From positions 1 through 64,000 of the forward strand of contig NZ_PHNJ01000001.1 in the NCBI RefSeq assembly GCF_008122205.1: a stretch of DNA of 64,000 bases. Reading direction: 5' to 3'. A model generated the notes under the pieces. It made no database searches, was not told the DNA's origin, and saw nothing but the letters and a program-made list of their open reading frames with translations. Of this stretch, positions 43,312 through 51,044 are shown piece by piece. Numbering within the stretch: position 1 is the stretch's first letter; each line of letters starts with the position of its first letter. The translations under genes were made by a program, and so were the position numbers. The DNA comes from Natronococcus pandeyae (lineage in GTDB: Archaea; Halobacteriota; Halobacteria; Halobacteriales; Natrialbaceae).

Positions 43312-44327
43312 GTCGTCCCGGACTCGCCCCCGAGGCGGTCGTAGTTGTCGTCGACGACCTCGAGGATCGCGATCAGCGCGCCGACGACGACCGGGCCGAA
43401 GAACAGGCCCATGATGCCGAACGCGTAGATCCCCCCGAGCACGCCGAGGATGATCACGGCGGGACTGATCTCGGCGTAGCGGTCGACGACGATCGGCCGG
43501 AGGTAGTCGTCGGCGACGCCGACGACGATGGCGCTGTAGACGGCCAGTGCTCCGGCGAGCACCGGTTCGCCGATCAAGACGAGATAGATCGCTGCGGGAC
43601 CCCACACCAGCGGCGCGCCGATCAGCGGCACCAGCGAGAGGATGACCATGACGAACGTCCAGAACGCGGCGTTCGGGATGCCGACTGCGAACAGGGCCAG
43701 ACCGGCGACGACTCCCTCGATGATCGCGATCAGGACGTGGCCGGCCAGGACGGCCCACATGACCTCGTCGAGTTCGTCGTAGAGATCGTCCTGGACGTCG
43801 CTCGGCAGCGGAGTGATCTCTCGGATCCAGGCCAGCAGGTCGTCGCCGCTCTTGAGCAGGTAGTAGAGCAAGAACAGCGCCAGCCCGAGCCCGATCAACG
43901 CGTGCGTGACCGCGCTGAACCACGCCGTCGCCTGCTCGAGGACGATCGAACCGATCTGTTCGGCGGAGTCGGCCAGCGTCGCCGTCAGATTGACTTCCAT
44001 CCCGGTCTCTTCCTCGATTAGCTCTTCGATTTCGGCGAACTGGAGCGTCTCGGGGTCGGCCTCCTGGAGAAGATCCGCAGCGTCTTCGGCGATCACTGCG
44101 GCGACGAGCACGAACGGAATAATGAACCCGACGATCGCGAGGCCGACGAGCAAGAACGCGGAGATCGCCGGCGATATTCGTCCTTCGAGGCGCTTCTGCA
44201 GCGGAAAGAGCACGAACGCGAGCAGAACTGCCAGGAGGACGTACTGGAGAAAGGGAACGACGAGTTGCCAGGAGAGATAGGCGAAGATCGTGACGAGTGC
44301 GAGGAGATAGCCTTTGCTGAGATTCAC
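43308..44327 (-). CDS. AI-2E family (UPF0118/PerM) transporter-like membrane protein
   Basis: 339 residues from GTG 44327. Eight or so helices with the family layout: two N-terminal helices (LVTIFAYLSWQLVVPFLQYV, LLAVLLAFVLFPLQKRLE), a long cytoplasmic insertion (DAADLLQEADPETLQFAEIE), then HALIGLGLALFLLYYLLKSG, GHVLIAIIEGVVAGLALFAV, FVMVILSLVPLIGAPLVWGP and PAVIILGVLGGIYAFGIMGL. Members export small molecules or act as Na+/H+ antiporters; substrate unknown. TATA-like CGCTTTTATCC is 27 nt before the GTG. The stop codon lies in the terminal repeat of element B. Confidence 0.9.
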   Translation of the reverse strand: MNLSKGYLLALVTIFAYLSWQLVVPFLQYVLLAVLLAFVLFPLQKRLEGRISPAISAFLLVGLAIVGFIIPFVLVAAVIAEDAADLLQEADPETLQFAEIEELIEEETGMEVNLTATLADSAEQIGSIVLEQATAWFSAVTHALIGLGLALFLLYYLLKSGDDLLAWIREITPLPSDVQDDLYDELDEVMWAVLAGHVLIAIIEGVVAGLALFAVGIPNAAFWTFVMVILSLVPLIGAPLVWGPAAIYLVLIGEPVLAGALAVYSAIVVGVADDYLRPIVVDRYAEISPAVIILGVLGGIYAFGIMGLFFGPVVVGALIAILEVVDDNYDRLGGESGTT

Positions 44328-44433
44328 GGGCTAGCTATCGGCCGTTACGTGGATAAAAGCGAACCCGACATATTCCAACAGAAGAGTGTCGTATACAGCC
44401 ACAACACGGCTTCAATAAGCTGGTTGGCCAAGT

Positions 44434-45168
44434 ATGGCACGGATGTCCACCCAGCTCGATCCCCTCTCCCTGTCGGCGGATCTTCTGTACACAGTCAAGA
44501 CTGAGGGGGATCCCAACTGGTTGCGAACGCATCTGGCGTCGCTCGATCCATCTCGGCTGGACCGGGCCCTCTCCAGTCGGGAACGTCGACTCTCGTTCTG
44601 GCTCAACTGCTACAACGCCTACGCCCAGTTGCTCATCGAGGAGACGCCGGAACTGCTCGAGGGAGGCATCGTCGACCGCTGGAAGTTCTTCGTCCGGGAT
44701 CGAATCCCCATCTGCGGCGTCTGGTTGAGTCTCAACGACATTCAACACGGGATGCTCCGGAGTTCGAAACACCCCTGGGGGCTCGGATACGTGCCGCGAC
44801 CGTTCCCCTCGCCGTTCGAACGCCGGTTCCGTCTCGAGAGCTGCGAACCGCGGATCCACTTCGCGGTCAGTCGCGGCGGCGAACACTGTCCGCCGATCGC
44901 GGTCTACTCGGCGGCCGACGTCGACGAGGAACTGGATATCGCGATCCGGTGGTACTTAGAGGAGACCGTCAGCTACGACCCCGACGGCGGGACCGCGACG
45001 ATCCCGCGGCTCTTCCGGCGGTACCGCGGTGATTTCGGCGGCAAACGCGGGATCCGCGAGTTCCTCCGGGAGTACGACGCGATCCCCGCAGACGCGACGC
45101 CGTCGCTCGAGTACGAGCGACCTACCCGACGCGACGGCTTCGACCTCGAGGAGTTCGTCGACCGCTGA
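44434..45168 (+). CDS. DUF547 domain protein
   Basis: 244 residues. The DUF547 core is clear: RRLSFWLNCYNAYAQLLIEE, WKFFVRDRIPICGVWLSLND, IQHGMLRSSKHPWGLGYVP, EPRIHFAVSRGGEHCPPIAV and a C-terminal KRGIREFLREYDAI. DUF547 has a cysteine-peptidase/transglutaminase-like fold with Cys and His in these motifs, but no activity is established. Often extracellular in bacteria; here no signal peptide. ATG 44443 is an alternative start. Confidence 0.88.
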   Translation: MARMSTQLDPLSLSADLLYTVKTEGDPNWLRTHLASLDPSRLDRALSSRERRLSFWLNCYNAYAQLLIEETPELLEGGIVDRWKFFVRDRIPICGVWLSLNDIQHGMLRSSKHPWGLGYVPRPFPSPFERRFRLESCEPRIHFAVSRGGEHCPPIAVYSAADVDEELDIAIRWYLEETVSYDPDGGTATIPRLFRRYRGDFGGKRGIREFLREYDAIPADATPSLEYERPTRRDGFDLEEFVDR

Positions 45169-45200
45169 TTTCGAGGCGTCTCGGGGTCGATCACCCGTCG

Positions 45201-45803
45201 CTACGTGTCGCGGTGTTCGAGACGCGCGGTCGGCGCGTTTCGCATGACGCCGCGTGCGGCTCGCCTGGCGTTCGACCGCGTGCTGTACCCTTCGCCGCTG
45301 TCGGCGATGATGTTCCCGTTCCAGTGAACCAGCCGCCAGCGCCACTCGCCGGCGTTGTCCTGGTACACCTCGAAGCGACTGCGCCGCCCGCTCTCCTGAG
45401 CCGTCGCTTGTGCTCGCTCGCCGTCGGTCGATTCCGACTCCGCATTTCCGGCGATTGCGTCCGGCGGCATCGTCGCCGCTGCCGGATCGACCGACGGTCC
45501 GGATTCGTCCGCGTTCGAGTCGGCGGCTGGCTCGGCCGCCTCGGGTTCGGCGTCCGAAACCCGAACGCTGGTTCCCTCGGGATCGTCCCACTCGAGTTCG
45601 AACTCGAGTTCCGTTACGCCATCCTCGTGTCCGGCCTCGAGTTCGGCGACGACTCTGGAGGGGACGTCGACACTGAGGTGTGTCTCCGCCGTGTGCAGTT
45701 CGACGGTGGTCCCGGCCTCGAGCGAATCGGCGAACTCGCGGAAGACGGCGGCCAGGTCGGTTCGGTCGTAGGCGTGCTCGAGTTCGAACAGCGTCTCTGC
45801 CAT
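45201..45803 (-). CDS. amphi-Trp domain fused to a DUF1508/YegP-like domain
   Basis: 200 residues. N-terminal amphi-Trp domain (about 1-75: AETLFELEHAYDRTDLAAVF, VELEFELEWD-like strands), an Ala/Asp/Ser-rich linker (about 80-140), and a C-terminal HVO_2922-type DUF1508 unit: SRFEVYQDNAGEWRWRLVHW, NGNIIADSGEGYSTRSNARR. The YegP fold is dimeric and of unknown function. The fusion of these two haloarchaeal modules is stated from sequence. Convergent with the DUF547 gene. Confidence 0.85.
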   Translation of the reverse strand: MAETLFELEHAYDRTDLAAVFREFADSLEAGTTVELHTAETHLSVDVPSRVVAELEAGHEDGVTELEFELEWDDPEGTSVRVSDAEPEAAEPAADSNADESGPSVDPAAATMPPDAIAGNAESESTDGERAQATAQESGRRSRFEVYQDNAGEWRWRLVHWNGNIIADSGEGYSTRSNARRAARGVMRNAPTARLEHRDT

Positions 45804-45934
45804 ACGGTCGTTACGAGGTGTGTCGGGTTAGCATTTTCACCGGCAGCCGTCGCTCGAGCGGATCGATATCGGAGCGAAAACGAATCGCCGAGAACGCCGG
45901 AACTACGTTCGGCGTCGACAGCGGTTTCGGCCGG

Positions 45935-46663
45935 TTACAGCTCCGTTGTCGCCTCGAGCGCGATGTCGATCGCCCGGCCCACGTTGTTCTTCGCCTTCTC
46001 GGGGAGTTCGTCGTCCTCGGTTTCGGTGCCCTTCTGGGTTCCCTCGACGAGGTTGCCGTCGACGGTACAGATCGCGCCCGCGCGGAGGCCGCGCCGACGC
46101 GCCAGCGTGAAGACCGCGGCGGCTTCCATCTCGACCGAGAGCATTCCGGCGGCCTCCCAGTCGGCGACGTACTCGTCGGTTTCGGCGTAGTAGGCGTCGT
46201 CGGAAGCGATCGGGCCGACGTGAACGTCTTCGTTATTTGCCTCGGCGGAGTCGACGAGCGACGAGAGGACGTCGTAGTCCGGGACTGCGGGGTAGTCGAC
46301 AGCCTCGTAGCGCTTCGAGGTCCCCTCGTTCTTCGCCGCGCCGGTCGCGACGATCATGTCGCCGATCTCGATGCCGGACTGGAGCGCGCCGGTCGTGCCG
46401 ACGCGGATGAACGTCTCGACGCCGACGTTCGCCATCTCCTCGATCGCGATTGCGGCGGAGGGACAGCCGATCCCGGTCGAACAGATCGTCAGCTCTCGAT
46501 CGCCGTACGTCGCGTTGACGACCTTGTACTCGCGGTTCTGGGCGACGGTCTCCGCCTCGTCACAGTGGTCTGCGATGCGGTCGACACGGCCCGGATCGCC
46601 CGGGATGAGCGCGATATCGGAAAGCTCTCCGTCGTCGACCAGCAGGTGTGGTTGCGTTGCCAT
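45935..46663 (-). CDS. Nucleoside phosphorylase (uridine/guanosine phosphorylase type)
   Basis: 242 residues, PNP/UDP family type I. Motifs: IALIPGDPGRVDRIADHCDE (phosphate site), ICSTGIGCPSAAIAIEEM, RVGTTGALQSGIEIGDMIVA, and AAGMLSVEMEAAAVFTLARR (ribose-binding Met-Glu). It splits a nucleoside with phosphate into base and ribose 1-phosphate. ATG 46663 is 27 nt after a T-rich TATA (CCTTTTTTC). Nearby PfkB kinase and ribose-1,5-bisphosphate isomerase genes suggest it feeds ribose 1-phosphate to them; base preference cannot be read. Confidence 0.92.
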   Translation of the reverse strand: MATQPHLLVDDGELSDIALIPGDPGRVDRIADHCDEAETVAQNREYKVVNATYGDRELTICSTGIGCPSAAIAIEEMANVGVETFIRVGTTGALQSGIEIGDMIVATGAAKNEGTSKRYEAVDYPAVPDYDVLSSLVDSAEANNEDVHVGPIASDDAYYAETDEYVADWEAAGMLSVEMEAAAVFTLARRRGLRAGAICTVDGNLVEGTQKGTETEDDELPEKAKNNVGRAIDIALEATTEL

Positions 46664-46789
46664 ACGCCCGCGTTCCGCGGGCGACGAGAAAAAAGGTTCG
46701 AGGACGAGTCCCGACCGTCCATCGGTCGGCGATCCTCGACGCCATCCGTGACCCCCCATATGGGCCGAACGATCGAGTCGAACGACGAG

Positions 46790-47092
46790 TTACCTGGACG
46801 GATACACCTCGACTGTGTCGGATCTGACAGCGACCGTGAGGTCGTCGACCTCGAACACGACTTTGCCGACCGATCGGTCGTGCCCGCTGTGAGTGGTTCC
46901 GAAGAGCGAATCGAGCGCTTCGGGATCGACGTAGTCGTACAGCCGGACGCTAGATGCGGTAACGTCCTCGCCGTGGTACGCTGCCAGAGCCGTTGCAACG
47001 GCGATAGTTGGCGGTTCGTTCTCGTTCCGATCGTACTGGACGCGCTGACCGAACTCGCATCCAGGGGACTCTCCTCTCGTTCGTTCCTTCAT
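46790..47092 (-). CDS. HalOD1 output-domain protein
   Basis: 100 residues, one HalOD1 domain: QRVQYDRNENEPPTIAVATA, LYDYVDPEALDSLFGTTHSG and KVVFEVDDLTVAVRSDTVEV. HalOD1 is found in haloarchaea alone or at the end of signalling proteins and is thought to be an output module; function not established. Three short hairpins lie within 75 bases upstream of the ATG. Confidence 0.85.
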   Translation of the reverse strand: MKERTRGESPGCEFGQRVQYDRNENEPPTIAVATALAAYHGEDVTASSVRLYDYVDPEALDSLFGTTHSGHDRSVGKVVFEVDDLTVAVRSDTVEVYPSR

Positions 47093-47099
47093 ATCTCTC

Positions 47100-47165
47100 A
47101 GTCACGTCTCCGTGACTACCCGTGCGAGTGGCCAACGCCACTTGACAAATAGGTACCGCTACCTA
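47100..47165. promoter_or_regulatory. Three successive hairpins ahead of the HalOD1 gene
   Basis: AGTCACG-TCTC-CGTGACT (47100-47117), AGTGGC-CAAC-GCCACT (47127-47142) and TAGGTA-CCGC-TACCTA (47150-47165): three perfect stems, each with exactly 4-nt loop, about 24-26 bases apart. They lie 8-73 bases upstream of the HalOD1 ATG (minus strand) and 113-178 bases after the pfkB-type stop. Could be leader RNA structures, operators or a terminator cluster. Confidence 0.5.
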
Positions 47166-47277
47166 ACACCGATTGAGAATTGGCGGACGCGTGTCGTTCG
47201 CCCGTCACTCGTTCGTCGTTCGTGTGTCTGACACGTGCAGTTCTCCTGTCATACGGATGTGTATAAAGAAGTACCGT

Positions 47278-48180
47278 TCAGTAGCGATCCGTGAGAAACG
47301 ACTCGACCTCGGCTGCCGACGGGACGTTGCGTGCCCCCTCTCGGATCGCGGTGAGTGCACCGCAGGCGTTCGCGTACTTGAGCGCCCGTTCGATGTCGAA
47401 CTCGTCGCCGTCCAGAGGGCCGTCTGCGATCATCGTCGCGATGAATCCGGCGGCGAAGGCATCGCCCGCTCCGGCCGTATCGACCGAGTCGATCTCGAAT
47501 CCCGGATGGACGTAGGTTCCGTCCGGCGTGTGCACCTCCGCGCCGTCGGCACCGTGTTTGACGACGACCATCTGGTCGACGAAATCCGACCCGAGGTACT
47601 CGTCCTCGAGCACCGTTTCGGCTTCCCGGTCGTTCACGAAGATGACGTCGGCCAGCGAGAGCGCCTCGCCGTAGTCGCGGTCGTCGAGACGTCGGCCGGG
47701 ATCGAAACTGACGGTGCGGCCCGCCTCGCTCGCGACCGACGCGATTTCCGCCGCGGTGTCCGGCCGCTGGCTCGTCAGGTGAACGTGCTCGGCCGCCCGA
47801 ATGCGTTCCGGATCGAGGTCTTCCGGTCTGACGGCTTCGTTGACGCCGTCGTTGCCCAGCACTGCGACCTCGCCGCTGTCCTCGACCAGCAGGTACTTGA
47901 CCGCCGTGTCCGCTCCATCGACGATTCGTACTCCGTCCATCGAGACGCCGGCCTCTTCGAGTTCGTGGCGAGCGAGCAGTCCGTTGTCGTCGTCGCCGAC
48001 GCTTCCGATGAGGCCGGTGTCGATCTCGAGTCCGGTGAGGGTCGCGGCGACGTTCGCGGCGCTCCCGCCGCCGGACTGACACTGCGAGCGGATCGACGCC
48101 TCGCCGTCGGCGACGGGGAGTCGATCGATACGTAGCGTCACGTCCCAGTTGATGTGACCGGCAGTAAGGACCGTAACCAT
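47278..48180 (-). CDS. PfkB family sugar kinase, candidate ribose-1-phosphate kinase
   Basis: 300 residues, ribokinase fold. Visible: SGGGSAANVAATLTGLEIDT, the second signature DTAGAGDAFAAGFIATMIAD (catalytic base Asp240), and the ATP region FVNDREAE followed by VVVKHGADGAEVHTPDGTYV. With the nucleoside phosphorylase (45935) and ribose-1,5-bisphosphate isomerase (49312) nearby, the best candidate reaction is ATP-dependent phosphorylation of ribose 1-phosphate, known for a PfkB enzyme of haloarchaeal nucleoside degradation. Other sugar or nucleoside kinases remain possible. Confidence 0.88.
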   Translation of the reverse strand: MVTVLTAGHINWDVTLRIDRLPVADGEASIRSQCQSGGGSAANVAATLTGLEIDTGLIGSVGDDDNGLLARHELEEAGVSMDGVRIVDGADTAVKYLLVEDSGEVAVLGNDGVNEAVRPEDLDPERIRAAEHVHLTSQRPDTAAEIASVASEAGRTVSFDPGRRLDDRDYGEALSLADVIFVNDREAETVLEDEYLGSDFVDQMVVVKHGADGAEVHTPDGTYVHPGFEIDSVDTAGAGDAFAAGFIATMIADGPLDGDEFDIERALKYANACGALTAIREGARNVPSAAEVESFLTDRY

Positions 48181-48224
48181 AGTAGATCGGTGATATCGGG
48201 CAGACGATTTCAGCGCCTAAAAGT

Positions 48225-49046
48225 CTAGGTGACGAGGAACAGCAACACGTTGTGGGTTCCGGGGCCGAGTCCGACGGCGGCGATCAGCGCGAGGAGCAGT
48301 CGTGCCTGCCGCGGCGCGTCCTCGACGTACTCCTTGAACAGGCCGACGATCGCCAGCGCCAGCGCGACCTTCACGACGACGAACAGCCAGCCGCCGCCGA
48401 TGTACTCGGCGGTCGGGAGGGAGCTCCCCGCCTCGAGGATCATCCGCGAGAGCGGGACCTCTTCGCCGGCACCGAGGAGGTCGTAGCCGATGGCGGTCGA
48501 GACGCCGTCCAGGGCGTGCCCGAAGACGACCAGCGCGCCCGTCGTCCCCGTGACGGCGGCGACGTCGGTAAACCAGAGACTGAGCGCGATCCAGGCCAGC
48601 GCCGTCACGATTCCCGTGACGACGACGGCGATGACGGGCCAGAACGGCTCGAAGACTCCCTCTTCCCAGCGGACCATGATCGTGATCGTCGCGAACGTAA
48701 CGAAGAAGCCGGTGCCGACGACGCCGACGACTCGCTCGATGGTCGACAGGAGTCCGCCCGCGTGGAGGAAGATGCCGATCAGCCAGACGATACCGGCGAC
48801 CAGCGCCGTCACCAGGTAGACACTCGGCGTACTGAATAGCACGGCGATGCTGTCGGGGTACGCCTCGAGGCGGTGAAGCACGTGTAACGTCGAGCCAAAC
48901 ATCATCCACGGTGCGAACGCGAGCACCGTCCGATCGGTCACCGGCGGACCGATCGCCCACAGCAATGCAACGACGCCCACTAGCACCACGACGAGCGGCA
49001 CGAGTAGCTGCCACGGTGGGACCGTAAACCCCTCTGGAAGCACCAT
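48225..49046 (-). CDS. DUF63 family membrane protein
   Basis: 273 residues, about eight membrane helices: VPLVVVLVGVVALLWAIGPP, RTVLAFAPWMMFGSTLHVLH, YLVTALVAGIVWLIGIFLHA, and FGHALDGVSTAIGYDLLGAG plus a C-terminal LLALIAAVGLGPGTHNVLLF. The 'MMFGSTLHVLHRLE' and 'GHALDGVSTA' motifs identify DUF63, an archaeal family of unknown function. ATG 49046 is used; the upstream 11 codons are not conserved. Ends 44 bases upstream of pfkB on the same strand. Confidence 0.85.
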   Translation of the reverse strand: MVLPEGFTVPPWQLLVPLVVVLVGVVALLWAIGPPVTDRTVLAFAPWMMFGSTLHVLHRLEAYPDSIAVLFSTPSVYLVTALVAGIVWLIGIFLHAGGLLSTIERVVGVVGTGFFVTFATITIMVRWEEGVFEPFWPVIAVVVTGIVTALAWIALSLWFTDVAAVTGTTGALVVFGHALDGVSTAIGYDLLGAGEEVPLSRMILEAGSSLPTAEYIGGGWLFVVVKVALALAIVGLFKEYVEDAPRQARLLLALIAAVGLGPGTHNVLLFLVT

Positions 49047-49163
49047 ACGTGCACACTGGCACACAGCAGTGACTAACACTTTCCGATAGGTGTCGGACGC
49101 GAAGACGGTCGTCCCCTCAGCCGAAGACAGTCGCCCGCTCGATCCTCGTCGACGTCGGAAGTG

Positions 49164-49244
49164 CTACGCCCGTTCGACGAGCCCGGGGATCGGCTCTTCC
49201 GGGTCGACCGTCGTCGGACCGACGACTCGAATCTCGTCGCTCAT
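49164..49244 (-). pseudogene. Possible 26-codon remnant of a cupin gene
   Basis: ATG at 49244 opens MSDEIRVVGPTTVDPEEPIP then GLVERA and TAG (49164-49166). The sequence looks like the N-terminus of haloarchaeal single-domain cupins, but nothing of the barrel follows in the next 118 bases before the DUF63 gene. It may be the leftover of a deleted gene, or a tiny gene in its own right; low confidence. It follows the isomerase gene by 67 bases on the same strand. Confidence 0.3.
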
Positions 49245-49311
49245 ACCGTGCGGTAGCGTCGGAACCGCATCACCCCTCTCGGAGAACCGAACCCGACGGC
49301 CGTCCGGTCGG

Positions 49312-50292
49312 CTACGCCTCCCAGGGCTCGGCCGTCGTGTCGCCGAACAGCTCTCGCATGAGCGTGACGATGCTCTCGGGCGGGAACTGACCGCGCTCGG
49401 TGACGATCGCGTCGACGTATCGGGGCGGCGTGACGTCGAACCCGGGATTCTCGACGACCAGCCCCTCGTCGGCCGGGTTGCCGCCGGTGATGTCGGCCCG
49501 CTCGGCTTCGGAGAGCACCTCGGTCTCGTCGCGCATCTCGATCGCGACGGTGTGGCCGGTCATCGTGTCGGGGTGGAGCTTGATCGTCTGGGCGGCGACC
49601 ATCACCGGCACGCCGCGCTCGCGGGCGTTCACGGCGAGTCCGCTCGTTCCGATCTTGTTGATGACGCTGCCGTCGGCGGCGATGCTGTCCGCGCCGACCA
49701 GCACGTGATCCGCGTCGTCCAGGTACCGTCGGGCCGCGTTGTCGACGACCAGCGTGACCGGGACGCCCCACTCTTGAAGCTGGCGCGCCGTAATGTGTCC
49801 CTGTTTGCGCGGCCGCGTCTCCTTGACGATCGCCTCGACGTGTTTGCCGGCGTCGAGCGCCGCCTCGACGCAGGAGAGGGCGTCCGTCGAATGACAGTGG
49901 GTCATCACCACGTCGCCGTCGCGAAGGCGGTTCGCCCCGACCTCGCCGAGTCGCTCCTGGGCCTGCTCGAGGTCGACCTGGAACTCCTCGGCGCGGGTGA
50001 TCGTCGACTCCTGGAGTTCGGAGACGGTCTCGCCGTCGATCCCCTGGAGCACGTACCGGAGCGCGTTCGGCAGGCTCACGGCGGTCGGCCTGGTCTCGTA
50101 GAGTCGTCTGGCGGCGGCGCGCAACTGTGCACGGAACGCCGCGGGCGTCGCGGCGTCGGACCGATCGGCCTGGACGGCGAGGGCCTCCGCCGCCGCGTCG
50201 GCGATCGTCGCCGCGCCCCGGATCTCCATCTTCGCGATGTCCTCGGCGGTGTCTTCGACGAACGTATCGACGCCGGGATAGTCGTCTGCCAT
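49312..50292 (-). CDS. Ribose-1,5-bisphosphate isomerase (eIF2B-alpha-like)
   Basis: 326 residues. Converts ribose 1,5-bisphosphate to ribulose 1,5-bisphosphate. Cys133 in MTHCHSTDAL and Asp202 in LVGADSIAADG sit at exactly the numbers of the catalytic Cys133/Asp202 of the Thermococcus kodakarensis enzyme as I recall them; RGAATIADAAAEAL, ETRPRKQGHITARQL and NKIGTSGLAVNARERGVPV also fit. ATG 50292 is set by TATA-like CCCTTATTGG about 26 nt upstream. Divergent from deoC. Together with the phosphorylase and kinase it forms a nucleoside-ribose degradation cluster. Confidence 0.92.
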   Translation of the reverse strand: MADDYPGVDTFVEDTAEDIAKMEIRGAATIADAAAEALAVQADRSDAATPAAFRAQLRAAARRLYETRPTAVSLPNALRYVLQGIDGETVSELQESTITRAEEFQVDLEQAQERLGEVGANRLRDGDVVMTHCHSTDALSCVEAALDAGKHVEAIVKETRPRKQGHITARQLQEWGVPVTLVVDNAARRYLDDADHVLVGADSIAADGSVINKIGTSGLAVNARERGVPVMVAAQTIKLHPDTMTGHTVAIEMRDETEVLSEAERADITGGNPADEGLVVENPGFDVTPPRYVDAIVTERGQFPPESIVTLMRELFGDTTAEPWEA

Positions 50293-50362
50293 ACCCGTCG
50301 TAACAGGCCGGGACCAATAAGGGATCGGGCAGGTTTTTGATGGTTCACCGAGTCGGTCCGCT
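50293..50362. promoter_or_regulatory. Divergent leaderless promoters, isomerase and deoC
   Basis: A 70-bp region with two TATA-like boxes facing opposite ways: CCCTTATTGG (minus strand, about 50318-50325) for the isomerase and GGTTTTTGATGG (plus strand, about 50332-50342) for deoC, each about 26 nt from its start codon. They sit so close that one regulator could control both. No perfect palindrome seen. Confidence 0.5.
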
Positions 50363-51007
50363 ATGGATCGCACCGATCTCGCGCCGCTGATCGATCACAC
50401 CGTCCTCGGTCCCGAGACGACGCTCGCCGACGTCGAGGACGTCCTCGACGCGGCTTCCGAGCACGGGATGAACGCCTGTATCCCGCCGTACGCGTTAGAG
50501 CACGCCGCCGAGTACGCGCCGGACGTGACGCTCGCGACCGTCATCGGGTTCCCCCACGGCCAGAACGCCCCGCAGGTGAAACGCCGCGAGGGCGTCCTCG
50601 CCTGGAAGGCCGGCGCCGACGAACTCGACGTCGTGATCAACGTCGCCCGTGTGCAGGCGGGCGACCTCGAGGCCGTCGAGGCCGAACTCGCCGAACTCGT
50701 CGCCGCCGTCCCGATTCCGGTCAAGGTTATCATCGAAACGGCACTGCTGACCGACGAGGAGAAACACCGGGCCTGCGAGGCGGCCCGCGAGGCCGACGCC
50801 ACGATGGTGAAGACCTCGACGGGGTTCGCAGATGGCGGCGCGACGATCGAGGACGTCGAACTGATGAGCGAGTACCTGCCCGTCAAGGCCAGCGGTGGCG
50901 TCGGCAGCTACGACGAGGCGATGGCGATGCTCGAGGCCGGCGCCGAACGGATCGGCGCCTCGAGCGGCGTCGAGATTCTCGAGGGTGGGCCTGACTCGCC
51001 GGCATAA
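50363..51007 (+). CDS. deoC: Deoxyribose-phosphate aldolase
   Basis: 214 residues. Splits 2-deoxyribose 5-phosphate to acetaldehyde and glyceraldehyde 3-phosphate. Class I TIM barrel: [12 protein letters not shown] at the N-terminus, Asp89 in DELDVVINV, Schiff-base Lys150 in [10 protein letters not shown], second Lys175 in [10 protein letters not shown], and the phosphate loop [12 protein letters not shown]. It complements the nearby nucleoside phosphorylase and isomerase by handling deoxynucleosides. Leaderless. Confidence 0.95.
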   Translation: MDRTDLAPLIDHTVLGPETTLADVEDVLDAASEHGMNACIPPYALEHAAEYAPDVTLATVIGFPHGQNAPQVKRREGVLAWKAGADELDVVINVARVQAGDLEAVEAELAELVAAVPIPVKVIIETALLTDEEKHRACEAAREADATMVKTSTGFADGGATIEDVELMSEYLPVKASGGVGSYDEAMAMLEAGAERIGASSGVEILEGGPDSPA

Positions 51008-51044
51008 CCGCGGGTAGCAGAAGCGGTCGGTCGTACCGTGACCG

